Below, piece by piece: positions 1 through 8,738 of a DNA stretch of 51,962 nucleotides (position 1 is its first letter; each line of letters opens with the position of its first letter). The position numbers and the translations under genes were made by a program. This DNA comes from Campylobacter anatolicus (GTDB lineage Bacteria > Campylobacterota > Campylobacteria > Campylobacterales > Campylobacteraceae): positions 1-51,962 of the forward strand of contig NZ_JAGSSY010000007.1 in the NCBI RefSeq assembly GCF_018145655.1, written 5' to 3'. The notes beneath the pieces are model-generated. The model was not told the origin of the DNA, searched no databases, and was given only the letters and a program-made list of their open reading frames with translations.

Positions 1-1
1 T

Positions 2-248
2 GTAAAGCTTAGTGATAACACTCTAGGAGCAGCTAGTGATACAGCAATAAGCCAAAGAGGTATTTATCAACTACTAAATAAAAGCAAAAGCTTTAGCGAA
101 AATGGTTATGTAACACTGCCAAATAATCTAATGATTCAGTGGGGGTTTATCTTATTCAAACAAGACTATAGACGAGATTGGTGACAAAGGAATTTTTATA
201 AGACGCTTTTATGAAAGAGACGTTAAGTATGATCGTACTTTAAAGTGA
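2..248 (+). pseudogene. Broken phage tail-fibre-like 3' remnant
   Basis: The reading frame is open from the window edge to a TGA at 182-184. It contains a segment reading NGYVTLPNNLMIQWGF, which resembles the C-terminal part of phage tail-fibre proteins, where a 'GY-x-LPNGL-x-QWG' stretch is common. A second frame continues to a TGA at 246-248 and encodes a plausible tail with GIFIRRFYERD. The gene has therefore probably shifted frame around 145-180. The 5' part lies outside the window. No start or RBS is visible. The tail-fibre assignment rests on this one motif and is tentative. Confidence 0.4.
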
Positions 249-393
249 TACATTGATGAGTAATGATGATAGCTTGTTGGGTAAAAAATAAGCAAACCGA
301 TAAATAGTTTTAGTAAATAGCAGACATAATAACGGACACTAAAAGTCAAATTTTATTACAATGCACCTATAATACGGAGTTATATAAAAAATT

Positions 394-945
394 TTAAATC
401 CTTTCGTGGCCACCACATTTTCTGCCATAAAAATTTATATTTTGTTTTAGCATAAGTTGCATATGCACAGTCTGCCAATCATCCTTTTCATCTAATACCA
501 CGTCAAATCCAACACTTTTCCAAAATAAAAATCCACCAGGTAAAAAATAGTGCGTATGTAGATAAAGCTGCTCGTAGTCGTAATTTTTAGCAAATTTTAA
601 AGCTTTGCGAAATAAAGCCTTTCCTATACCCATACGCCTAAGCTCGGCCTTGACATAACATCTTGAAATTTCGGCAACATTGCCACAAACTTGATCGTGA
701 AGTATTTTTATACGTTTATCATACTCACCGATAAATATACATCCTACTAGCTCATCGCCGATAAATGCTCCAAATAACGCACTTCTTGCCATCATTATTT
801 CACATTTTAGTCTAGCTTTTATTTGACTAAATCGCTTATCATCTATGCGGTTTTGATAACAGCATTTGCATTGTAAGTATAAAAATTTTTCAACCTTTTC
901 AAAATGATCTAAATCAACCCTTTTTATCTTGATATTTTCAAACAC
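394..945 (-). CDS. GNAT-family N-acetyltransferase
   Basis: 183-aa protein with the GNAT fold signature. The acetyl-CoA loop reads RRMGIGKALF near residues 103-112, after a beta strand EISRCYV, and the C-terminal half has the usual W/FxxxGF element (FWKSVGF). GNAT enzymes move an acetyl group from acetyl-CoA to an amine; the substrate cannot be told here. Its start overlaps the end of the upstream ABC ATPase gene by 8 nt, so it is read as the last gene of the nickel/peptide importer operon. The N-terminal stretch is unusually rich in Cys (QCKCCYQ), which could be a metal site, but that is speculation. Confidence 0.85.
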   Translation of the reverse strand: MFENIKIKRVDLDHFEKVEKFLYLQCKCCYQNRIDDKRFSQIKARLKCEIMMARSALFGAFIGDELVGCIFIGEYDKRIKILHDQVCGNVAEISRCYVKAELRRMGIGKALFRKALKFAKNYDYEQLYLHTHYFLPGGFLFWKSVGFDVVLDEKDDWQTVHMQLMLKQNINFYGRKCGGHERI

Positions 946-1672
946 TGTTACCCTTTAAATTTATCGGTATTACCGAGCTTATTAGTCTTTTTGTATAGTC
1001 ACTAAAACTTGATTTATCAATATTTTTTAAATTTATATCATCATCTATTACGCCATTACGCAACACGATTACACGATCGCATAAAAATGCCACACTCTCA
1101 AGATCGTGAGTGATAAAAATAAAGCTCATATCAAGCCTTTGTTTTAGATCTTTTAGTAGTTTAAGTATCTCAAATCCAACGCTTACATCAAGCGAACTAA
1201 GTGGCTCGTCAAGTACTAAAATTTTTGGTTTTATAGCTATTGCACGAGCAATACAGATGCGTTGCAGTTGTCCGCCACTAAGCTCATGTGAATAGCGATC
1301 TAAAAATGTTTCATTAAGCCAAACATTGTTTAAAATCTCTTTGAAATTTATATCATCTTTGCGTCCCCAAAATGGCTCAGATAAAATTTCTCTGACCTTA
1401 AAATTTGGATTTATAGATGTGTTGTAGTCTTGAAAAACTACGCTTAGAGTATTTTTACTGCTATTTTTCCATTTTGTTAAGCTTAAGTTTTCATATAAAA
1501 TTTCTCCACTATCAGCCTTTTCTAATCCTAAAATCAACCTAGCAAGCGTGCTTTTGCCACTTCCGCTTTCGCCGATTATGGCGGTGCAAGAGCCCTTTTT
1601 GATAGTGAAATTTATATCGTTTAGCACCATTTTATCACCATAAAATTTATACAAATTTTTTACGCAAAGCAT
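938..1672 (-). CDS. Nickel/oligopeptide-type ABC importer ATPase (NikE-like)
   Basis: 244-aa nucleotide-binding subunit of an Opp/Nik-type importer. Walker A GESGSGKS is at residues 34-41, the Q-loop VVFQD near 78-82, the ABC signature LSGGQLQR at 131-138, Walker B ILVLDEP at 151-157 and a switch histidine in FITHD. It probably forms a heterodimer with the ATPase encoded just upstream and powers the two permeases. It overlaps that gene by 13 nt. The C-terminal extension typical of OppF is shortened, as in NikE-type subunits. By position and family it matches the last subunit of the Campylobacter nickel importer (called NikV in C. jejuni); nickel as substrate is inferred from the receptor gene. 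Confidence 0.85.
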   Translation of the reverse strand: MLCVKNLYKFYGDKMVLNDINFTIKKGSCTAIIGESGSGKSTLARLILGLEKADSGEILYENLSLTKWKNSSKNTLSVVFQDYNTSINPNFKVREILSEPFWGRKDDINFKEILNNVWLNETFLDRYSHELSGGQLQRICIARAIAIKPKILVLDEPLSSLDVSVGFEILKLLKDLKQRLDMSFIFITHDLESVAFLCDRVIVLRNGVIDDDINLKNIDKSSFSDYTKRLISSVIPINLKGNSV

Positions 1673-2451
1673 TGGTTAAACCTTGAAAAAAGCTCTTTGT
1701 GTGTGTTTATAAGATTTTTAGCACTTTGACTTTTCGGTGATGAGAAAAACTTATCTTTTGTGCCAAACTCTACTAAATTTGAGTGCTGCATAAGTAAAAT
1801 TTCATCACTTAAAAACGCGACTGCTCCAAGATCATGTGAAACGAAAATGAGTGATTTTTTGCACTCATTTTTGATAAATTTAAAGATATTTAAGATCTCT
1901 TTTGCATTTATCGTATCAAGAGCTGATGTCGGCTCATCGGCGATGATGATATCTGGATCTTGAGCGAGAGCTAGTGCGATGATGGCACGTTGCAGTTGTC
2001 CGCCACTAAGCTCGTGTGGGTAGGCAGCTGCGGTTTTAGTGGCGTTTAATCCCATTTTATCAAGCCAAAATAAAGTAAGCTCTAAGGCGACTTTTTTGTC
2101 TTTTAAATTTAAACTTTCGTAGAATTGATCTTTTATTGTATATAGCGGATCGAGTGCGGTAAGTGCGTTTTGTGTGATGAGTGAGATCTTTTTGCCACGA
2201 ATTTTATTTAAAGTGATTTGATTTAAGCTTAATAAATTCTCTCCATTAAATTCTATCTTACCGCTTATATTTAAATTTTCTTCACAAAGCCCCATTATAG
2301 CCTTGCATATCATCGTCTTACCGCTTCCGCTTTCACCTACAATTCCAAGAGTAGAGCACTCTTTGAGAGCAAATGAGATATTATTTATGAGTATTTTTTG
2401 ACTGATCTTGTCAGTGATGATTAAATTTTTGACGCTTAAAATTTCGCTCAT
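1660..2451 (-). CDS. Nickel/oligopeptide-type ABC importer ATPase (NikD-like)
   Basis: 263-aa ABC ATPase. Walker A GESGSGKT is at residues 39-46, signature LSGGQLQR at 148-155 and the Walker B region IIIADEPTSALD at 168-179, with the switch histidine in FVSHD. This is the NikD/OppD-like partner of the ATPase encoded downstream. Start ATG overlaps the stop of the permease gene by 4 nt (ATGA at 2448-2451), which implies translational coupling. It is 60-70 residues shorter than OppD proteins and lacks most of the C-terminal oligopeptide-transporter extension, which fits a nickel-type system better than a peptide one. Confidence 0.85.
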   Translation of the reverse strand: MSEILSVKNLIITDKISQKILINNISFALKECSTLGIVGESGSGKTMICKAIMGLCEENLNISGKIEFNGENLLSLNQITLNKIRGKKISLITQNALTALDPLYTIKDQFYESLNLKDKKVALELTLFWLDKMGLNATKTAAAYPHELSGGQLQRAIIALALAQDPDIIIADEPTSALDTINAKEILNIFKFIKNECKKSLIFVSHDLGAVAFLSDEILLMQHSNLVEFGTKDKFFSSPKSQSAKNLINTHKELFSRFNQCFA

Positions 2452-3293
2452 TTTGCCAACTTTATTTGCATGTAGCGTCTTTTATCAAGTGTCTCTGATA
2501 AGCTATCGCCCAAAAAGTTAAAGGCTAAAACTACAACTAGTATACACACACCTGAGGGTAGCGTCTGAAATGGTGCGACGCTTAGAACGTTTTTAGCTTC
2601 ATTTAGCATCATTCCCCACTCAGGTGTTGGTGCTTGCACCCCAAGCCCTAAAAAAGACAAGGCTGAAAGACTTAGTATCACCCAGCCTACATCAAGCGAA
2701 ATAAGTAAAATTATATCTTTGGATATACAAGGGAGTATGTGTTTGCATATGATAGTCGTGTCGCTAATGCCACTTGCACGTGAAAAAAGTATAAAATTTA
2801 CGTTTTTATATTCAAGCGTAAAAGTGTATATCATACGTATATACCATGCACTTTTTGCAATGATAGTTGCGATGATGATATTTGCTACGCCAACGCCTAA
2901 AAATCCAACTATAGAAAGGATAAAAAGTTCCGCTGGAAAAGCCAACATTGCATCGCAGACTCTCATAATTACATTGCCAAAAAAATTAAAATATCCAGCG
3001 AGTGTACCTATGATAGTGCTTAAAAATATCGTTATAAATATCGTTATAAACGCTAAAAATAGCGTCGTGCGGATACCATAAATGAGCCTTGAAAGCACAC
3101 ATCTGCCAAGATGATCTGTCCCAAGCGGATAGGTTATGCTAAACGAAGCAAATTTGTTTGCTAGATTTGGTGTGAGCGGATCATTTGGAGCGATAAAATT
3201 TGCAAAAATACCCAAAAATATCACCATCAAAATGATAAAAATTGAGATAAGAGTTAAAAAATTTTTCCTAAAATTTATGACAATATCTCTCAT
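2448..3293 (-). CDS. Nickel/dipeptide ABC importer permease (NikC/DppC-like)
   Basis: 281-aa inner-membrane permease with an N-terminal membrane segment (about 14-36), the DppC-type sequence 'NDPLTPNLANKF...YPLGTDHLGR' in the first periplasmic part, and about six membrane segments. The EAA-type loop that contacts the ATPase is near residues 165-190 (ASGISDTTIICKHILP). It pairs with the NikB-like permease encoded upstream. Overlaps of 4 nt occur at both ends. Family known; substrate inferred from the operon. Confidence 0.88.
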   Translation of the reverse strand: MRDIVINFRKNFLTLISIFIILMVIFLGIFANFIAPNDPLTPNLANKFASFSITYPLGTDHLGRCVLSRLIYGIRTTLFLAFITIFITIFLSTIIGTLAGYFNFFGNVIMRVCDAMLAFPAELFILSIVGFLGVGVANIIIATIIAKSAWYIRMIYTFTLEYKNVNFILFSRASGISDTTIICKHILPCISKDIILLISLDVGWVILSLSALSFLGLGVQAPTPEWGMMLNEAKNVLSVAPFQTLPSGVCILVVVLAFNFLGDSLSETLDKRRYMQIKLAK

Positions 3294-4213
3294 ATTTGTA
3301 TCCTTTTATCTAGCTTTCGCACGAGTATATCGGCAGTGAGATTAAAGATTATAAAAGCTGAGCTAAGCAGTAAAATATGAGCTGATATAAGTGGATAATC
3401 CCTGCTAAAAATCGCTTGCAAACATACTCGACCAACACCATTAAGTCCAAATATGCTCTCAACGACAAATGTGCCAGCTATGAACTTTGGCACGGACATA
3501 CCAAGTGCGATTATACAGGGTTTAAGAGCGTTTTTAATGATATGGCGGTTGATTAAATTTTTGCTTAGCCCACGAGCCTTTGCGTAGGCAATGAATGGCT
3601 GTGAACTGACGCTTATCATAGTGTTTCTAAGCATTCTAGCATATGTGCTAGTATGGACTATACTTAGCGTGATACTAGGTAGCACAAGGCTTTTAAAACC
3701 ATTATAACCGCTTGTATCAAATAAATTTAAATTTACCGAAAATATCAAAATCAGTATAAGCCCAAACCAAAAACTAGGCATTGCTGATGATAAAAATATA
3801 AAAGCCCTAGCCATCCTATCGCCTAGCGAATTTTCATGCAAACCACAGTAAATTCCCAAAGAAAAACTCAAAGCTAGTATCAAAATAAGAGTGCAAAGAG
3901 CAAGACTTAGCGTGATAGGCAATGCATGAAAAATTTCATCTAAAACGGGCGTGCGTGTAACGTAGCTAAGCCCTAAATTTCCACTTATAGCTTCGCTTAG
4001 CCAAGCTATATATCTAACAAAAAATGGCTTATTTAGTCCAAGCTCACGCTGCATATCAGATAACGCTTGTGGTGTTACCGTTATATCATTGACACGCAGA
4101 GCGACTTCGGCTGGATTAATTGAGTTTAAATTTAATAGACAAAATACTCCAAACGATACGCAAAGTAGCAGTATCGGTGCTAAAGCGATGCGTTTTAGAG
4201 CGTATGTTTTCAT
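3290..4213 (-). CDS. Nickel/dipeptide ABC importer permease (NikB/DppB-like)
   Basis: 307-aa inner-membrane permease of the BPD_transp_1 family. The N-terminal helix is at about 7-30, followed by the DppB-type periplasmic sequence with LGLNKPFFVRYIAWL. Further helices run to the C terminus, with the EAA-like coupling loop YAKARGLSKNLINRHIIKNAL near 210-230. It lies 10 nt downstream of the receptor gene and overlaps the next permease by 4 nt, so the whole set reads as one transcript on the minus strand. Confidence 0.88.
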   Translation of the reverse strand: MKTYALKRIALAPILLLCVSFGVFCLLNLNSINPAEVALRVNDITVTPQALSDMQRELGLNKPFFVRYIAWLSEAISGNLGLSYVTRTPVLDEIFHALPITLSLALCTLILILALSFSLGIYCGLHENSLGDRMARAFIFLSSAMPSFWFGLILILIFSVNLNLFDTSGYNGFKSLVLPSITLSIVHTSTYARMLRNTMISVSSQPFIAYAKARGLSKNLINRHIIKNALKPCIIALGMSVPKFIAGTFVVESIFGLNGVGRVCLQAIFSRDYPLISAHILLLSSAFIIFNLTADILVRKLDKRIQI

Positions 4214-4223
4214 TTTTGTCTAT

Positions 4224-5810
4224 CTATTCAAAATGCATTTTTTCAAATGGTATCTCGTATTGTGAGATATTAAAGCCAACGCCTTTTAAATTTGGTACGA
4301 AAACCGCTTTTGTGCGTGAATAGCTAAGCGGTATATAAATGTTGCTTTCGTGGATATATGTAAAAATTTCTTTATACATTTGTGTGCGTTTAAGCTCATC
4401 TGGCTCGATAAGAATTTGTTTTATTTTAGTATCTAGCCACTCTTTTTTTTCAAGTCCTAGTTGGGCTTGATAGTCACCGTGAGTCGGTGTTCGCCACGAT
4501 GAAATGTATGATTGTGGATCATATGGTATGCCCCAAGATAGGGAGTATTGAAGGTCAAAATCGCCATTTTTTTGACGATTTAAAAATGCTTGTTTCTCTT
4601 CGCCGTAAATTTTTAGCTCGATGCCGATGTCTTTAAAGTTGCTTTGTATGTATTCACTGATGACTTTTTCTTGGGCGTTATTGATGTTAAAATAAAGTCT
4701 TAAACTAAGTTTAACATTGTCTTTGTATCTGTATCCATCATCGCCCTTTTTATATCCCGCTTCGTCTAAAATCTGTGCTGCCTTTGTTGGATCAAATTTT
4801 TTAGCCACAAGTTCTATATTTGCATATGGTGTTGTCTTTGCAAATAGTGTATCAGCCACTTTTTCGGTACCATTTAGTATACCACTAACTATATCTTGTT
4901 TATTTACTGCGTATACCAGAGCTTCACGCACTTTTATATCCATCGTTATAGGCTGTTTTGAGTTTAGTAGTATCGCTCTTGATGCGATCGGTTCGCTTAG
5001 AAGTGTAGCTAGTTTATCACTATTTTGTACAGCTTTAAATGCATCTAAATTTATCATATCACCGTCTGCACCAAATATTAGATCGATTTCACCCTTTTGT
5101 AGTGCTAAAAGCATAGTCTGATGATCTGGTATAACACGCCATTTTACGCTTTTTAGCTTCGGTTTTTCACCCCAGTAGTTTTCATTGCGTTCAAATAGTG
5201 CAAATGCATTCTTATCGTATTTGCTAAGTACCCAAGCACCAGTGCCGACGAGACATTTAACGCCATCTTTTGTGCTACCATTTTCAAAACAATTTGGTGA
5301 TAGAAAACGAAATGGACGAGTCATTGCAAGTTCGGTTAGCGTTGGATAGTAAGGATTTTTCAAATTTAGTTTAAATGTAAATTTATCGACTACTTCTGTA
5401 CTTTGTATCTCATTTATTAGCTCAAGCCAAGCGTGTCGTGTACGGTTTGCCAAAACTGCATCGATATTTTGTTTGACTACATTTGCATCAAATTCGCTTC
5501 CATCGCTAAATTTAATGTCTTTTCTAAGATGAAAAATATAGCTTTTGTCACCGTCTATTATCTCCCATCTTTGAGCTAAATTTGGCTTTATACCATCTTT
5601 AGTATCTAAAATGAGTGGCTCAAATACCATATTTTGAGCTGCCATTTCACCGCTATAAAGGTGTGGGTTTATATTTCTTATATCTTTTGTGCTGGCATAT
5701 ACAAGCTCAGTTTTGATTTGTTTTTTGCTTGTCGTTTCGCTACAACCAAAAAATATAAAGCTAAATGCAACAAGCACTAAAATCATACTTTTAAATTTAA
5801 ACAGCATCAT
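4224..5810 (-). CDS. Nickel-type substrate-binding lipoprotein (NikA/NikZ-like)
   Basis: 528-aa SBP_bac_5 family receptor and the first gene of the importer operon. A signal peptide ends in FIFFGC, so Cys23 is the probable lipidation site; Campylobacter receptors of this type are anchored lipoproteins or periplasmic. Family marks include VYASTKDIRNINPHLY at the mature N terminus, FHLRKDIKFSDG near 93-104 and ALVYAVNKQDI near 297. In Campylobacter and Helicobacter, close relatives (NikZ, CeuE-independent) carry nickel, needed for NiFe hydrogenase and, where present, urease. A peptide receptor is the main alternative. The start is supported by a purine-rich stretch (AGAGGATC) ahead of the ATG on the minus strand. 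Confidence 0.82.
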   Translation of the reverse strand: MMLFKFKSMILVLVAFSFIFFGCSETTSKKQIKTELVYASTKDIRNINPHLYSGEMAAQNMVFEPLILDTKDGIKPNLAQRWEIIDGDKSYIFHLRKDIKFSDGSEFDANVVKQNIDAVLANRTRHAWLELINEIQSTEVVDKFTFKLNLKNPYYPTLTELAMTRPFRFLSPNCFENGSTKDGVKCLVGTGAWVLSKYDKNAFALFERNENYWGEKPKLKSVKWRVIPDHQTMLLALQKGEIDLIFGADGDMINLDAFKAVQNSDKLATLLSEPIASRAILLNSKQPITMDIKVREALVYAVNKQDIVSGILNGTEKVADTLFAKTTPYANIELVAKKFDPTKAAQILDEAGYKKGDDGYRYKDNVKLSLRLYFNINNAQEKVISEYIQSNFKDIGIELKIYGEEKQAFLNRQKNGDFDLQYSLSWGIPYDPQSYISSWRTPTHGDYQAQLGLEKKEWLDTKIKQILIEPDELKRTQMYKEIFTYIHESNIYIPLSYSRTKAVFVPNLKGVGFNISQYEIPFEKMHFE

Positions 5811-6210
5811 ATTTTGATCCTCTGAAATATTACTAAATAAATACTAGTGTTATTTTAGTATTTTAAATTTAAAATTAATATTAAAATATGACGAATATAT
5901 AAAAGTGTGCGAGGCAAACTATTTACTCATACTAGATCGTAGGGAGAAAAATAAATTTAATATGAAAAGACGAGAATTACTAAATTTATTTTCAAAGCAA
6001 ATCATAATACTTTTGCCATAAAATATAATAAGATAAATATCTAAAATTCTTGAAATACATAATATTAAAATATAAATATATATATTTTAAATTTACCTTT
6101 TATAAAATTTAAACAAAATTCTTTTATTAAGTATAGCTTAAAGTCCATTTAGATAAAATTTAGCACGTTCTTTTAATGTAAAAAAGACAGTTCAGTAAAA
6201 AGGAAAAATA
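5811..6210. other. Intergenic region between divergent nik operon and thrS
   Basis: 400 nt with no supported gene. It should hold both divergent promoters; a TAAAAT at 6154-6159 could be the thrS -10 box. A 19-codon frame at 5962-6021 (MKRRELLNLFSKQ then stop) resembles the first residues of NapF-type ferredoxins (MKRREL-F-S), so it could be the stub of a lost ferredoxin gene. It is too short to call. Confidence 0.4.
5831..5862. promoter_or_regulatory. Overlapping inverted repeats upstream of the nickel importer operon
   Basis: Two perfect inverted repeats overlap here, 20-50 bp before the receptor gene start. AATACTA (5840-5846) pairs with TAGTATT (5856-5862) across 9 nt, and TACTAAA (5831-5837) pairs with TTTAGTA (5854-5860) across 16 nt. 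Dyads like these in front of a metal importer suggest an operator. The pattern does not match the Helicobacter NikR consensus as I remember it, so the regulator is unknown. In such AT-rich DNA some dyads arise by chance. Confidence 0.35.
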
Positions 6211-8031
6211 ATGAGTGATATAATCGCATACAAACTTAACGGAGAGATAGTAGATACTCAAAGTATCGCGGGGCGTGAGAGTGTAGCAAAGCCGATATAT
6301 TTTGACAACTCACCAGATGCACTAAACGTCATACGTCACTCCTGTGCACACCTTATGGCACAAGCTATCAAGTCGCTTTATCCAGAGGCTAAATTCTTCG
6401 TAGGTCCAAATGTTGAGGATGGATTTTACTATGATTTTAGAGTTGATGAGAGTGGCACGAAGTTAAGCGAGACCGACCTTACAGCGATAGAAAAAAAGAT
6501 GAAAGAACTAGCTGAGGCTAGACTTGATATAGTAAAAAGCTGTAATACCAAAGCCTTTATGAGTAATAAATTTAAAAATGATGACTTAAAACAAGAGGTA
6601 TTAAAGCGAATTCCAGATGGCGAAGTGAGTAGCTACTCGCAGGGCGATTTTGAGGACTTATGCCGTGGTCCGCACCTACCAAATACTAAATTTTTAAGAT
6701 TTTTTAAGCTTACTCGTGTTGCTGGGGCATATCTTGGTGGCGATGAGAATCGTGAAATGTTAAATAGAATTTATGGCACAGCTTATGCCGATAAAGAGAG
6801 TTTAAAAGAGTATATCACGATGGTGGAAGAGGCTAAAAAGCGAGACCACCGAAAGCTTGGTGTGGAGATGAAGCTATTTAGCTTCGATGATGAGATTGGT
6901 AGTGGACTTGCACTTTGGTTGCCAAATGGCGGACGACTTCGCTCAAAGATAGAGCAGCTTTTGTATAAAGCACACCGTGAGCGTGGCTATGAGCCAGTTC
7001 GTGGTCCAGAGTTGCTAAAGTCAGACGTGTGGAAACGCTCAGGGCATTACGCAAACTATAAAGAAAATATGTATTTTACAACCATTGATGAACAAGAGTA
7101 TGGCATAAAGCCGATGAACTGCGTAGGACACTTAAAAGTGTATCAAACAGACATTAGGAGTTACCGCGATTTACCACTTAAATTTTTTGAATATGGCGTA
7201 GTTCATCGCCACGAAAAAAGTGGTGTTTTACATGGACTTTTTAGAGTGCGAGAGTTTGCGCAAGATGACTCGCATATCTTTTGTATGCCTAGTCAGATAA
7301 AGGGCGAAATTTTAGAGATTTTAAGCTTTGCTGGAGCGATTATGAAGAGTTTTGGTTTTGAATATGAGATGGAAATTTCAACCAAACCAGCCAAAGCTAT
7401 CGGCAGTGATGAAATTTGGGAGATAGCGACAAAGGCACTTAAAGAGGCTCTTGATGAAAACGGCTTTAAATACGGCATAGACGAAGGAGGCGGTGCATTT
7501 TATGGACCAAAGATAGATATAAAGATAACAGACGCACTTAAGCGTAAATGGCAGTGTGGCACGATACAAGTGGATTTTAACCTACCAGAGAGATTTGATC
7601 TTGGTTATATAGATAGTAATAACGAACGTCAAAGACCGGTTATGTTGCATCGTGCATTGCTCGGTAGTTTTGAGAGATTTATAGGGATTTTGATAGAACA
7701 TACCGGTGGAGAGCTGCCATTTTTCATAGCACCTACGCAGGTTGTCATAGTACCTATAAATGACGCACATAATGAATACGCTAAAAAAGTGGCTCGTGAG
7801 CTACGTAAGGTCGGCGTAGATACTGAAATTTCAAATAAAAATGAGAGTTTAAATAAAAGAATAAGAACGGCAGAGAAGCAAAGAGTGCCTATGATAGCCG
7901 TGTTAGGTGATGCTGAGGTGGAAAATGAGAGCATCGCACTACGCGACAGACAGGCTAGAACACAGAGCGAATTAAGCTTGGTGGAGTTTATAAATTTAAC
8001 AAAGGACAAACTAAATGAGGTGCATTTTTGA
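6211..8031 (+). CDS. thrS: Threonine--tRNA ligase
   Basis: 606-aa class II synthetase that charges tRNA-Thr. The N-terminal TGS-like part is short (residues 1-40, with LNGEIVD). It is followed by the editing domain with [12 protein letters not shown] near 48-59, where His and Cys serve editing, and by the catalytic core. The three zinc ligands are visible in MNCVGHL, in the loop [15 protein letters not shown] and in [11 protein letters not shown] near 475. The C-terminal anticodon-binding domain starts around 508 ([10 protein letters not shown]). It is shorter than E. coli ThrS because the N1 domain is reduced, as usual in Epsilonproteobacteria. RBS AAGGA lies just before the ATG. It overlaps infC by 4 nt. 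Confidence 0.97.
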   Translation: MSDIIAYKLNGEIVDTQSIAGRESVAKPIYFDNSPDALNVIRHSCAHLMAQAIKSLYPEAKFFVGPNVEDGFYYDFRVDESGTKLSETDLTAIEKKMKELAEARLDIVKSCNTKAFMSNKFKNDDLKQEVLKRIPDGEVSSYSQGDFEDLCRGPHLPNTKFLRFFKLTRVAGAYLGGDENREMLNRIYGTAYADKESLKEYITMVEEAKKRDHRKLGVEMKLFSFDDEIGSGLALWLPNGGRLRSKIEQLLYKAHRERGYEPVRGPELLKSDVWKRSGHYANYKENMYFTTIDEQEYGIKPMNCVGHLKVYQTDIRSYRDLPLKFFEYGVVHRHEKSGVLHGLFRVREFAQDDSHIFCMPSQIKGEILEILSFAGAIMKSFGFEYEMEISTKPAKAIGSDEIWEIATKALKEALDENGFKYGIDEGGGAFYGPKIDIKITDALKRKWQCGTIQVDFNLPERFDLGYIDSNNERQRPVMLHRALLGSFERFIGILIEHTGGELPFFIAPTQVVIVPINDAHNEYAKKVARELRKVGVDTEISNKNESLNKRIRTAEKQRVPMIAVLGDAEVENESIALRDRQARTQSELSLVEFINLTKDKLNEVHF

Positions 8032-8546
8032 GTAAAGAACAAGAGGTATTGCTCAACGAGGACATAAGAGCGCGTGAGGTAAGATGTGTCGGCGATGATG
8101 GCACAAACTACGGTGTTATATCAAGAGACGAAGCTTTAAATATAGCTGAGAAAATGGGAGTTGACTTAGTTCTCATCGCCCCTGATGGTAAGCCGCCAGT
8201 TTGTAAGATAATGGATTATGGTAAATTCCGTTATCAGCAGGAGAAAAAGCAAAAAGAGGCGAAGAAAAAGCAAAAGATCATTGACATAAAAGAGATAAAA
8301 CTCTCAGTCAAAATCGCTCAAAATGACATTAATTATAAAGTAAAACACGCACTTGAGTTTTTAGAAGATGGTAAACACGTAAAATTTCGCGTCTTTTTAA
8401 AGGGACGTGAGATGAGTACACCTGAGGCTGGTGTAGTTATGCTAGAAAAGGTCTGGGAGATGGTAAAAGATGTTGCTGATCGTGATAAAGAACCACTCAT
8501 AGAAGGGCGATACGTAAATATGCTTGTTATGCCTAAAAAGGCGTAA
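8028..8546 (+). CDS. infC: Translation initiation factor IF-3
   Basis: 172-aa IF-3. The N-terminal domain begins with [12 protein letters not shown] and contains [18 protein letters not shown] near 47-66. A lysine-rich linker (residues 68-85) leads to the C-terminal domain that binds the 30S platform ([11 protein letters not shown]). The start is TTG at 8028-8030, overlapping the thrS stop (TTGA), with GAGG at 8017-8020 as RBS. There is no ATG in frame near the conserved N terminus. A rare start fits the known autoregulation of infC, in which IF-3 selects against non-AUG starts. Unusually, rpmI and rplT do not follow. Confidence 0.97.
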   Translation: MSKEQEVLLNEDIRAREVRCVGDDGTNYGVISRDEALNIAEKMGVDLVLIAPDGKPPVCKIMDYGKFRYQQEKKQKEAKKKQKIIDIKEIKLSVKIAQNDINYKVKHALEFLEDGKHVKFRVFLKGREMSTPEAGVVMLEKVWEMVKDVADRDKEPLIEGRYVNMLVMPKKA

Positions 8547-8556
8547 TGCTCCTACT

Positions 8557-8584
8557 TTTACTCTCACTTTTTTGTGAGAGTAAA
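8557..8584 (+). terminator. Rho-independent terminator after infC
   Basis: A perfect 11-bp stem (TTTACTCTCAC 8557-8567 with GTGAGAGTAAA 8574-8584) has a 6-T loop and is followed by TTTTTG. It ends the thrS-infC transcript 10 nt after the infC stop. Confidence 0.9.
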
Positions 8585-8738
8585 TTTTTGTATTTTAGTG
8601 ATTGTTTATTGTGATAGATAGCTCTTCATAACTATTAAATATAGTACGCACACTCATTTTGCTTTGATTAAGTAGTAGTTTATCGCTACTTTTGAAATAA
8701 TCACTCATTTTTATATTAAATTTATAGCTAAATATTTT

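Noticed and set aside
5962-6021. 19-codon frame MKRRELLNLFSKQ
   Set aside because: Resembles the start of a NapF-type ferredoxin, but it is too short and too far from an RBS to call.
7629-8042. 137-aa minus-strand open frame opposite thrS/infC
   Set aside because: Lies across two certain genes; low-complexity Ser/Leu composition.
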